Shown here piece after piece: positions 8,946 through 17,361 of a stretch of DNA of 64,000 bases. Positions within the stretch are counted from its first letter, which is position 1, and the number at the start of each line of letters is the position of its first letter. This DNA comes from Flavobacterium fluvii (GTDB lineage: Bacteria > Bacteroidota > Bacteroidia > Flavobacteriales > Flavobacteriaceae). The stretch covers positions 186,001-250,000 of the forward strand of contig NZ_FQWB01000001.1 in NCBI RefSeq assembly GCF_900129545.1, written 5' to 3'. A program made the position numbers and the translations under genes. The notes below the pieces were generated by a model. That model ran no database searches. It was not told the origin of the DNA and saw only the letters and a list, made by a program, of their open reading frames with translations.

Positions 8946-11900
8946 CTACTGAAACTCAAAAGAATCCAAAAGCAATCCTTTCATATTGTCTGATTCTATC
9001 GTGATTTTATAGGTTCCTGCATTAATGTAACCGCCGGAAGTTGTGTTCAAAACTTTCCATTTTTCTGTTGCGGAAGGAAATTCAATCGTGTCGTTTCGCA
9101 TCAGGATTCCGTAGGCATCTTCCATTTTAAATTTAACTTTTAACGGTGTCTCATTTCGGTTCATAAATCGGAAGCGCATCAAATAAATTCCGGCAACTCC
9201 GGGTTTTACTTCAAACTGAATACTGTTTTTTGTTTTCTCCTTAAATTCAATGTAATCCGCTTTTTTGAAATTGCCTTTTTCGATTCCGGTTCCAGTGATT
9301 TTGGCGGTTTCTGCTTCTAAAAGCACAACGGGTCTTGAATCGTCTTTTTCGCCCATATCATAAACAGGCACGACTACAATTGTCGAATTGTCTGCAAAAG
9401 CCACTTTTTCACCTTTGTTTACTTTTTTCTGAAAGACTATAAATTCAGTTCCAATACTATTTTTTACGGTTTCTTCCAATTTTTTATAACCTACCAAAAT
9501 CGTTTCTTTCTTATCTGCCAAGACAAATATATTCGAATCTTCTTTTGAAATAAACGTACCTGATGCCATTGTTTCTTTAGATGAAAACTGAATATAATCG
9601 GCACCAAATAATTCGGATGGTAATTTTGTAAAACTAATATCCGAATCGGAATATTGTTTCGAATTAATATCCAGCCAGGAACCAATTTTAGTTTCTGAAT
9701 TTCCTGCGACATTCTGAATGTTTCTTGGCGATGCAGAAGCTCCTTTTACCGTTCTATCTTTGGTTGCAATCGCAATAGCCGAAATAATTGCCTGACTCGC
9801 TTTTACATTCGGGAAAGAAATCGTGATTTTACCATTTTTGCTTTTTACTAAGAAGGTTTTCTTTAGCGCCGAATCGTGTCCAACTTCACTCCAGATATCC
9901 AAATCTTTCAGCACCACGTTGTCATTGATCGCTACGTCAAACAGACGCCAGCCTTTGCAATCGAGTCCGCCACCAGTTCCGTACCAGGGTTCTGTGAAAT
10001 ACATTTCTACCAAGTATTCTCCGTCAGGCGCTGGGAATTCGTAACGCAGTTTGTCGATTCCGTATCTGAAACTTTGGAACAATTTCCAGTCTTTTGTTCC
10101 TGAAACTGGATCGAAAGTACTTCTCTGGCTTGCATAAAAATCTGGTAATTGTTTGAAATTATCTGTCCACGACAAAGAACCCCAAGTATTATCTCCGCTT
10201 TTATGAACATCGGCCTGCCATAAATTCCCGAGAGAATCCGTGATTTCGCTACCGCCACTGTTGACTCTGTAAATATAATTATATCCTTTTTGAGGCTGTA
10301 GAAGCGTTTCTTTTTTAGTTTCTAATTTCGTAAAATTAGGTGCTTTTGGCAAATTGTTCAAAACGATATAATCTTTGGCAACGGCTTTTCCGTTTACATA
10401 ACCTACGGCGTATAAAACATTGTATTGGATGTTGACATTGTTCCATTGAAAATGCTGACCTAATCCCGGATTTTTTAGTTTTCCGAGGGATATTTTATTG
10501 ATATCATTGAACAATTCTACTTCTTCACAATTCGAATAGACATCGATTCCGTTTTTGATTCCCGGAGCATCCCAGCGATTTGGCCAGGTGTGCGAAACGA
10601 TATACACCATCGGGTTGGTTTTGTTCGAAACATAATTGGCTCGGTACATATAATACGCATCTAAAGGTTCGCCCCAAATACTGAAAAGTCCTTTGTAATT
10701 TACCGGTCCAACTTTGTCTATATCTCTGAAACCTTCGCCATTTTGCGAACGTCCCGGATTTTCGTGTGAAGCAAAAAGCCAGTTGAATTGTCCTGCAATT
10801 TTATCTTTTACCGATTCGGCTTCGCGAACTTTTATTTCCATCAATTGCGAAAAACGGTTTTCGCTCAAAGTTCCTTTTTGGTCAAACTCGCCTTCGGTGT
10901 GCAAATCGTGTGAGCGCCAGGCACCGTATTCACCATTCAATAATTGCGTGCTCATTTCGACATCATAATTAAACGGATCGCCACCATAGGTTCCTGACCA
11001 GTTTTGTACGACATTCCAATCAGTTCCTTCTCCTCCATTGCAAGTGGTAACGATGCGCTGCGAAGCCGACATTGGATCCATTTCGCGGATGATTTTGGTG
11101 CATTCTTCGGCAAATTCCTTTGGAATCGTGCTTTCGTTTTGCAATCCCCACATCACTACCGACGGATTATTTCGGCGTTCCTTAATCCATTCTCTTAATA
11201 AGGTTTTGAAATTTTCTTTGAATTCGGGTGTGTCGTACCAAATATGTGCCGAAAACTGACTCCAAAAAAGGATTCCGTTTTGGTCTAATTCTTCCTGATA
11301 TTTTAAATTATGAGGCTGGTGTGCTTCGCGAAAGGCGTTGAATCCTCCAGCTTTGATTTGTTCGATTCTGGAATGGATCTGTTCATCAGAAAATGAATGG
11401 CTGTTTCCAATTAAGTGTTCGTATTCGCAGGTTCCGTTGATGAACAATGGTTCGTCGTTGATGTAAAAACGGTTGTCTTTTCCGTCACGGCTCACCGGCC
11501 AGCTTACCCAACGGATTCCGTACGGTGTTTTTAATTCATCTATTTTTTTTCCGTTTTCAGAAATTGTAGTGACCAATTCATATAAATACGGATTTGCTGG
11601 TGACCACAATTTCGGGTTTGCAATTTCCGGAAGTGTTTGTGCTATTTGTTTTATTTCTCCAGACGTATTTTTGGTATCAGTTTTTACGCTAACAACTTTC
11701 TTTCCGTTTTTATCAAAAAGGGTGTTTTCGATAGTAAGGTTTCGGTTTGAAGTTCCGTAGTTTTTGATTTCTGTAGTAATGTTCAGAACTGCTTTTTCTT
11801 TGGAAGTGGTTTTGTCATTCCAGATATGAACGCCGAAAGGTTCTATTCGAACTTCATCGGTAACGACCAAAGTTACAGGTCTGAAAATACCCATTGGCTG

Positions 11901-12449
11901 TGAGCCTTCTGAGAATCCCCACTCTCCGGAACAGCCTCCGCAAACCCAAGGCAAGTCGGCAATGAAGGATGGATGTGATGCTTTTACTATTATATCATTT
12001 GCTTTTTCGAAAGAAACGGCATTGGTAATATCGACTGTAAAAGTGGTTCTTCCACCTTTGTGTTCCCCTACTTTTTTACCGTTTACCCAAACGGTCGCGT
12101 ATGAACTTACGCCTTCAAAATAAAGAAAAAGTCTTTTAGAAGTATCTTGTTTGTCTAATTGTAATGTTTTGTGATACCAAGCGGTTCCGTGTAAATTACC
12201 GTGTTTGGTTCTACGAAAACCGTAATACTGATCCCAATTGTGGGGGACGTTTACTTTTTGCCATTGCACATCGACTTTTGGATTTTGCACAAAACTTTCT
12301 TCCTGCTCGGGAAGCTGGTTCAATATAATTGTTTCCCAAGAGTCATTCAGCGAGACTTCTTTACGAAACTTCGCAGACTTGTTATTGCTTTGCGACCAGG
12401 CAAAACAAGTTATCAATAAGAAATATAGTATGTAATTTAATTTCTTCAT
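8946..12449 (-). CDS. Large GH2 hydrolase with malectin-like domain
   Basis: A 1167-residue exported protein: signal peptide (1-20), GH2 jelly roll (~30-200), Ig-like domain (~205-315), TIM barrel (~320-640), then a malectin-like carbohydrate-binding domain (~710-880) and another C-terminal beta module (~1070-1167). Catalytic residues are Glu439 in GLQNES (acid/base) and Glu507 in LNGEYG (nucleophile). An unusual Cys pair, WVCGGCSGEWG (~168-178), lies in the N-terminal domain and could bind metal or form a disulfide. The gene starts one base after the stop of the GH67/GH20-like gene, so the two are translationally linked. Such multi-domain GH2 proteins occur in rhamnogalacturonan loci; beta-galactosidase, glucuronidase and galacturonidase activities are all possible. 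Confidence 0.85.
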   Translation of the reverse strand: MKKLNYILYFLLITCFAWSQSNNKSAKFRKEVSLNDSWETIILNQLPEQEESFVQNPKVDVQWQKVNVPHNWDQYYGFRRTKHGNLHGTAWYHKTLQLDKQDTSKRLFLYFEGVSSYATVWVNGKKVGEHKGGRTTFTVDITNAVSFEKANDIIVKASHPSFIADLPWVCGGCSGEWGFSEGSQPMGIFRPVTLVVTDEVRIEPFGVHIWNDKTTSKEKAVLNITTEIKNYGTSNRNLTIENTLFDKNGKKVVSVKTDTKNTSGEIKQIAQTLPEIANPKLWSPANPYLYELVTTISENGKKIDELKTPYGIRWVSWPVSRDGKDNRFYINDEPLFINGTCEYEHLIGNSHSFSDEQIHSRIEQIKAGGFNAFREAHQPHNLKYQEELDQNGILFWSQFSAHIWYDTPEFKENFKTLLREWIKERRNNPSVVMWGLQNESTIPKEFAEECTKIIREMDPMSASQRIVTTCNGGEGTDWNVVQNWSGTYGGDPFNYDVEMSTQLLNGEYGAWRSHDLHTEGEFDQKGTLSENRFSQLMEIKVREAESVKDKIAGQFNWLFASHENPGRSQNGEGFRDIDKVGPVNYKGLFSIWGEPLDAYYMYRANYVSNKTNPMVYIVSHTWPNRWDAPGIKNGIDVYSNCEEVELFNDINKISLGKLKNPGLGQHFQWNNVNIQYNVLYAVGYVNGKAVAKDYIVLNNLPKAPNFTKLETKKETLLQPQKGYNYIYRVNSGGSEITDSLGNLWQADVHKSGDNTWGSLSWTDNFKQLPDFYASQRSTFDPVSGTKDWKLFQSFRYGIDKLRYEFPAPDGEYLVEMYFTEPWYGTGGGLDCKGWRLFDVAINDNVVLKDLDIWSEVGHDSALKKTFLVKSKNGKITISFPNVKASQAIISAIAIATKDRTVKGASASPRNIQNVAGNSETKIGSWLDINSKQYSDSDISFTKLPSELFGADYIQFSSKETMASGTFISKEDSNIFVLADKKETILVGYKKLEETVKNSIGTEFIVFQKKVNKGEKVAFADNSTIVVVPVYDMGEKDDSRPVVLLEAETAKITGTGIEKGNFKKADYIEFKEKTKNSIQFEVKPGVAGIYLMRFRFMNRNETPLKVKFKMEDAYGILMRNDTIEFPSATEKWKVLNTTSGGYINAGTYKITIESDNMKGLLLDSFEFQ

Positions 12450-12450
12450 T

Positions 12451-15183
12451 TTAATAAAATAGCCAATCGATAGCCCCTTTTTCGCCTTCGTCTATATAAC
12501 CGACATCACGGGTCGTAACGGTTTGGTTCGCATCAATAAATCCTAAAATCAATACTCTTCCTTTGCCTAAATCGAGTTTGTTTTCGCCTGGCTGAAAGGT
12601 GTAGGTGTGAATGTTTATCCTTGGTAATTCCTTCAAATTCATCGCACTTGCCAAAATCACTTCGGCCTGACCGTGAGCATTTCCAGACGCGTCTGTTTCT
12701 AAACTTGGCGGAAATAAAAATCTTTTCTGATCGGAATTGAAATAACCCACCACCAGTTTTACGGCTTTGGTATTTTTGAATTTCAGGTGCGTTCCATTTT
12801 CGTTTTGTGATGCTTCATCGAAAGCGATTCCTTTTAGATTTTGCAGTTCTGGAGCTATTTTTGTCAGTTCCGAAATTGGCGTTCCGTACACTTTAGTTCC
12901 GTTTTTGACTGCGTAAGTTCCTTTGCTTTCGCTTAATAAAGTTACCTCGGCTGTTTTCCACGGCTTACTTTCTTTGGTTACAACTTTACCATCTTTTGAT
13001 GATTTCAGCAAATCTAAATTTCGCTTGAAATTAGCCAATTCTCTTTCGTAATGTGGTAATAATTCTGCCCAGGTTTTGTTGTTTCCATCGTCTCCGCCAA
13101 TCGGAATTCGACGTTGTGCGGTCTGCATACTGTTGGCATATAAATAATGATCTTTAGTCAGATTGACCAATTTTTCATAATATTCGATGCTTTTTTCGAG
13201 ATGTGGAAGCGCTTTATCCAAATCAGAAATATCATTGGAATAGCTGTATCGCAACACCAACAAGGCGGTTTTTACTTTCTCTGAAAAGAAATCAGCGAAA
13301 GCTTTATAGCAATGTACATCGTTTTTAAGACGCAGGAATTCTTCTTTGTCTTTGGTTACGCTGGCCTCGGCTTTATCGATGGCTTCAACGGCTAATCTTC
13401 CGTGTTCTGTGATTTCGGCGATGATCTGTGTTGGCAATTCACCAGAATGCGGTTGTTTGTTCCACTCTTTTTTGGCATATTCCAAAAGCAATTCTCCCGC
13501 CGGTCCGCACGATTCGTGAAATCCCGGATATACTCTCCATTTTGATGGATTGACCAACTGGCTTTCGAACATTCCCAACAATAAGGTTTGACGGTTTCCT
13601 TCGGTGATTCCGAAACGTCTTAATGTTTTTGGGGCTATTTCTCCAGTTTCTTCGTAGGCTTTTAAGATGTTATTGGCACCTTCGGTATCAGTTCCATATT
13701 TATTAGCCAAGTCTTTATCCCAATATTTGATTTCTTCGTTTCGGTCTCTTTTGCTGTCCCAGGCGTATCTTGCCCAGGCTTTGTACCAAATCCAGTCGCG
13801 ATCCATTTCTAACAATCGTTTTCCATCAGCCAATTTATCTGCTGAATAAGGCCAGTCCCAATAGGATGCCTGCGGATATAAATGCAGTGCATTTGCTCCG
13901 TGAACACTGTGCATCGCTTTAACTGTTTTCTGGATAAAGTCAGGCGACCCGTAACGGAAAGGCTCCAAATTGGCGAGAATGTGAACGTTTTCGATGTGGA
14001 TTGATTTTAAAGCGCTCAACTGTTTGTGTGTTTCTCCCCAAGGTCCGCCCGGCGTGTAAGTTGTCAGTGATTCTCCGGTGTATTTGCTTTCTGTGTAAAG
14101 GTTTTTATACAACGGAAGCGATTTTTCCATTACCAAAGGCCCATCAGTGTCGTGAGAACGCAAAATAATTGGCGGTTCGTCAGTTCTTCCCAATGCTTTC
14201 AGTCCGTCCTGAACGCCCGGAATAATGGTTTTGGTAAACCATTCTACGTCGTCATCGACTGTATTGATGGCTTCTCCAAGGCAAACCAACAATCCAACGT
14301 TTGGATATTTTTCGATGAAAGCACTAATTGATTTTCGGGTATAATCCGAAAGTAAAGGCGTAATGGGTCTGGAACGATCCTGCGTTTTGATGTCGTAATG
14401 CTCCGCAAATGGTTTGGAAACGATAATATTATAGAACATTTGAATCACCCAGATTCCTCTTTTGTTGGCTTCTACAGTCAGGTATTTATAGATTTCTTCG
14501 TTCTTTTTGAAATCTTCGTCGCTTACTTCCACAGCAAAAGGATAATCTTTCAATTTTACCAATGAAGCAAAAGGATGCCCGTTCCATAAATACAGAGAAT
14601 TCATTCGGTTTTCGACCATCATATCCAGGTACTTTGTCCACAGTTTTTTGTCGTAAAACCAAGGGAAAGTTTCAGGTGTGTACGGATATTCGTAAACGTC
14701 CCTTCCTGGAAGATAAACCGGTTTTTGCATTCCGATACAGGCTCCTCTCAAAACCATTTCAGGGCTGTCTTCGATATTGATTTCTGAGGGAATTTCGCCA
14801 GCAGATTTAATGCGGTCAATCAGTTCCATTGTGCCATACAAAGCTCCCGTTGCATCGGTTCCTTCAATGTAAATGATGTTTTTTTGCGTACAAATTTGAA
14901 AACCTTCCTTTTTGGTTAATTGGCTGTCGTCGATTTTAGCGTTTTTTGAATTTTGTTTCCAAAAGTCGGTTCCTTTCTCGCCAATAACGATTACTTTGTC
15001 TTTTGATTTTTTGGGAGTTTTGTCCGTAAAAACTACCTTGAATCCTTTGGTGGTTGCTATTTCTGATAATTTTTCAGCTCCGAAGGTTGCTCTAGGAGCA
15101 TTGGCATCACGAACAATGGTGATGTTTTGCGCTGTTGCAAAAGTCGCATATAATCCTAAAAAAAGTAAACTTAAATATTTCAT
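12451..15183 (-). CDS. Exported GH67/GH20-like protein, possible uronidase
   Basis: A 910-residue protein with signal peptide (to about residue 18). Residues ~20-125 resemble the GH20b/GH67 N-terminal domain (GAEKLSEIA, EGTDATGALYGTMELIDRI). A TIM-barrel-like region follows (~145-480) with MVENRMNSLYLWNG, LVCLGEAINTV and ILRSHDTDG. The rest is helical and ends in a beta domain. I recall relatives being labelled alpha-D-galacturonidase, but hold that name loosely. The fold clues fit an exo-uronidase acting on galacturonate or glucuronate of pectin, possibly with acid residues in LGEAIN. The next gene (GH2) starts one base after its stop, which suggests a shared substrate. Experimental function is unknown to me. 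Confidence 0.6.
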   Translation of the reverse strand: MKYLSLLFLGLYATFATAQNITIVRDANAPRATFGAEKLSEIATTKGFKVVFTDKTPKKSKDKVIVIGEKGTDFWKQNSKNAKIDDSQLTKKEGFQICTQKNIIYIEGTDATGALYGTMELIDRIKSAGEIPSEINIEDSPEMVLRGACIGMQKPVYLPGRDVYEYPYTPETFPWFYDKKLWTKYLDMMVENRMNSLYLWNGHPFASLVKLKDYPFAVEVSDEDFKKNEEIYKYLTVEANKRGIWVIQMFYNIIVSKPFAEHYDIKTQDRSRPITPLLSDYTRKSISAFIEKYPNVGLLVCLGEAINTVDDDVEWFTKTIIPGVQDGLKALGRTDEPPIILRSHDTDGPLVMEKSLPLYKNLYTESKYTGESLTTYTPGGPWGETHKQLSALKSIHIENVHILANLEPFRYGSPDFIQKTVKAMHSVHGANALHLYPQASYWDWPYSADKLADGKRLLEMDRDWIWYKAWARYAWDSKRDRNEEIKYWDKDLANKYGTDTEGANNILKAYEETGEIAPKTLRRFGITEGNRQTLLLGMFESQLVNPSKWRVYPGFHESCGPAGELLLEYAKKEWNKQPHSGELPTQIIAEITEHGRLAVEAIDKAEASVTKDKEEFLRLKNDVHCYKAFADFFSEKVKTALLVLRYSYSNDISDLDKALPHLEKSIEYYEKLVNLTKDHYLYANSMQTAQRRIPIGGDDGNNKTWAELLPHYERELANFKRNLDLLKSSKDGKVVTKESKPWKTAEVTLLSESKGTYAVKNGTKVYGTPISELTKIAPELQNLKGIAFDEASQNENGTHLKFKNTKAVKLVVGYFNSDQKRFLFPPSLETDASGNAHGQAEVILASAMNLKELPRINIHTYTFQPGENKLDLGKGRVLILGFIDANQTVTTRDVGYIDEGEKGAIDWLFY

Positions 15184-15201
15184 TGTATTGTGATTTTATT
15201 T

Positions 15202-15289
15202 TGCCACAAAGACGCAAAGGCACAAAGTTTTTAAAAGTCAATAATAATTAATCATTTGAACCTAAATTTTCTTCGTGACTTCGTGGCAT
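15202..15289. repeat. Intergenic GCCACAAAG repeat with inverted ends
   Basis: The segment starts GCCACAAAGACGCAAAGG and ends CGTGACTTCGTGGC, so GCCAC and GTGGC form inverted ends. It fills most of the 111-bp gap between the fusion lipoprotein gene and the GH67-like gene. It is non-coding and of a type scattered between genes in flavobacteria. Confidence 0.6.
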
Positions 15290-15294
15290 TTAAT

Positions 15295-17223
15295 TTAATT
15301 CTTGAAAATGCTTTTTATATATTCCACATTGGCTCCATAATTCGCTTTCACGTCGTGAACTTGATTTACATCTCTGGAACGTTCGATAATCAACCAGCCA
15401 CCCCATTGCATTTTGTCCAAGGTTTTTTTGATTTCCGGCAAATTCACTGCTTTGTTGTTTTGTAACCAAACACCATCGGTAGTCGAAGCGTGAATTTGAG
15501 CAATATTGTCTCTTCCCAATGTTTTTAACTCTTTTGAAATATCTCTTCCGTTATCCACGGCATTGGCAAAATTGAATGAAATTTTGATGTTTCTATTGCC
15601 AATTTCTTCCAATAATTTTTTGTCTCCTGCTGCATCCAATGACGTTTCTACAGCGATAACACCTCCTATTTTGTTGACTTGTTCGCCAGCCCATCTTAAT
15701 CTTTCGATAACCTTGGGACGCAATTCAGGATGTTTGACTAAATCGCATTGTGTTCCTAATGGCAAATAAGCAATTTGAACATTCGTGTTTTTCATCGTTT
15801 CAATACAATCGTTTACCATCTTTTCAACAGTTTCACGCTCTGCAAACGATTGGGCATAAAAACCAGACATTGCAATAGAACTAATTTCAACTCCAGTTTC
15901 TTTCGATTTGTCCAAAAACTTTTGTCTTTCTACGGGATCTCCTAATTTACTATCGAAAGTTTCTCTGTTGCCTAAACCTCCCATATCCAATTCGATTCCA
16001 TCAGAATTAATGGTTTTGGCCAATTCGAAAGCACCTAACTTTTGTCTTTTTAAAATCATCCAATCACAAACTGCAACTTGGTATATTTTTTTTGTTGGGC
16101 CCGGCCAAACTCCATTCACTATAGGAAATGAAACTAATTTTGAAGGATCGATTTTTACATATTTAATGCGTTGTCTTCTCCAAGTATAAACACAATGCAA
16201 CATCCCGTCAGAACCTTGAATTATGGCTGGATAAGAATACTGACCAATTCTTGAATCTTCTAATACCAATGAAGCATTCCAATTAACACCGTCTTTTGAA
16301 ACGGCAATATTTAGTGGCGTTCTAACCCCTTTTGGATCATCTCCATAAGGCAAAACGTGGTTGTAAATCAATGCGTGTTCACCGTTTTTCATCGTTACCG
16401 CATCGGTTCCTGAATTGTTGTTTGGCAGATTCAAAAGTTCTAAAGCCGACCAAGTTTTCCCGTTATCCGTTGACCAAGTGCTGAATAATTTTCGGTTTCG
16501 TGTTCGCCCAATGGCTTGTAATTTTCCTTTTTTATGAAAAAGAATACTCGGTTGGATTGCACTAATAGCGTTAATTGTATCTTGTTTTTTACCGATAGTA
16601 TCGCCCATAATCCAAGTTTTCCCAAAATCGGGAGTCGATTCCATACGCAAATGCCAACCTCCTTTTCCTTCGATGCTTGAAGGACTTAAAAGTGTTCCAT
16701 TGCTTAACAAAACAGGTTTGTTTTTGATAGGACCCAAAAAGTCATTCGGCAATTTTTCGGGTTTCGACCAAGTTTCGCCTCCATCAGAAGAACGCAATAG
16801 CATTCCCCACCAAGTAGACGGACTTGGACCAATTTTATAAAAAAGCAACAAATCTCCTTTTGGAATTTGGTACAAAACAGGATTCCAAGTGGGTAATCTT
16901 GGTCCTTCTTTCATTATTCCATTGGCTACTTCAACTCCTTCTGTCCATTTTCCGTTTTTGCGTTTGCTCACCCAAATCCCAACATCGGGATCTCTTTCGT
17001 TTGTACCACCAAACCAAGAGGCTATTAAATCGCCATTGGTTGTTTCGGCAATGGTAGCCGCGTGACAAGATGGATAAGGAGCGGTTTCGAATATAAATTC
17101 TTCGGATACAATCCCCTCTTTCCAATTTTTGTCTTTTAAAGCCATTTTGTTTTCAATGGTCGATTTGCAACTTCCCAAAAATAAAAGTCCAAAAAGGGCA
17201 ATCGTTATGTGTTTCAATTTCAT
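15295..17223 (-). CDS. Lipoprotein fusing a sialidase-like beta-propeller to a xylose-isomerase-like TIM barrel
   Basis: One uninterrupted 642-residue frame. A lipobox (FLGSC, Cys19) gives a lipoprotein; it is followed by KSTI without the acidic surface-export signature, so it probably faces the periplasm. Residues ~38-370 form a BNR/sialidase-like propeller with Asp boxes SSDGGETW (145), STPDFGKTW (196), STDNGKTW (251) and SKDGVNW (309). Residues ~378-642 resemble the sugar phosphate isomerase/epimerase (AP endonuclease 2) barrel, with GIELDMG, VETSLD (Glu526), IHASTTDG (His578) and IIERSRD (Glu614) as a plausible metal site. Both halves are normally separate proteins, and isomerases of this family are mostly cytoplasmic. 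It could cleave a glycoside and convert the released sugar, but neither reaction is proven. It may head a transcription unit (see elements at 17299 and 17330). Confidence 0.75.
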   Translation of the reverse strand: MKLKHITIALFGLLFLGSCKSTIENKMALKDKNWKEGIVSEEFIFETAPYPSCHAATIAETTNGDLIASWFGGTNERDPDVGIWVSKRKNGKWTEGVEVANGIMKEGPRLPTWNPVLYQIPKGDLLLFYKIGPSPSTWWGMLLRSSDGGETWSKPEKLPNDFLGPIKNKPVLLSNGTLLSPSSIEGKGGWHLRMESTPDFGKTWIMGDTIGKKQDTINAISAIQPSILFHKKGKLQAIGRTRNRKLFSTWSTDNGKTWSALELLNLPNNNSGTDAVTMKNGEHALIYNHVLPYGDDPKGVRTPLNIAVSKDGVNWNASLVLEDSRIGQYSYPAIIQGSDGMLHCVYTWRRQRIKYVKIDPSKLVSFPIVNGVWPGPTKKIYQVAVCDWMILKRQKLGAFELAKTINSDGIELDMGGLGNRETFDSKLGDPVERQKFLDKSKETGVEISSIAMSGFYAQSFAERETVEKMVNDCIETMKNTNVQIAYLPLGTQCDLVKHPELRPKVIERLRWAGEQVNKIGGVIAVETSLDAAGDKKLLEEIGNRNIKISFNFANAVDNGRDISKELKTLGRDNIAQIHASTTDGVWLQNNKAVNLPEIKKTLDKMQWGGWLIIERSRDVNQVHDVKANYGANVEYIKSIFKN

Positions 17224-17298
17224 TATTTATTATTTAAAATAGTATTACGTTTATTTTCAATATATTATATAAAAATCAGGATAAAAAAATATTAAGTG

Positions 17299-17306
17299 TA
17301 AAAATA
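17299..17306 (-). promoter_or_regulatory. Weak promoter-like box upstream of the fusion lipoprotein gene
   Basis: Read on the minus strand this is TATTTTTA, one base off the Bacteroidota TAnnTTTG box. It lies 76 bp before the start codon and 23 bases after the 14-bp element shared with the susC leader. The spacing match is the main reason to list it. Confidence 0.35.
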
Positions 17307-17329
17307 ACACTAAACAAATGATTTTGCAA

Positions 17330-17343
17330 CCTGTACAGTCCTG
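17330..17343 (-). promoter_or_regulatory. Candidate operator shared with the susC leader
   Basis: The minus strand reads CAGGACTGTACAGG, containing the palindrome CTGTACAG. A near-identical sequence (CAGGACAGTGCAGG, 12 of 14 bases) occurs upstream of susC at 49715-49728. In both places exactly 23 bases separate it from a TAnnTTTG-like box. It is in the gap before the fusion lipoprotein gene. Confidence 0.5.
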
Positions 17344-17361
17344 AATTAGGAAAATGTGTTT

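Noticed and set aside
15295..17223. Naming this protein an exo-alpha-sialidase
   Set aside because: Asp boxes mark the propeller fold only; plant pectin lacks sialic acid and the catalytic set was not confirmed.
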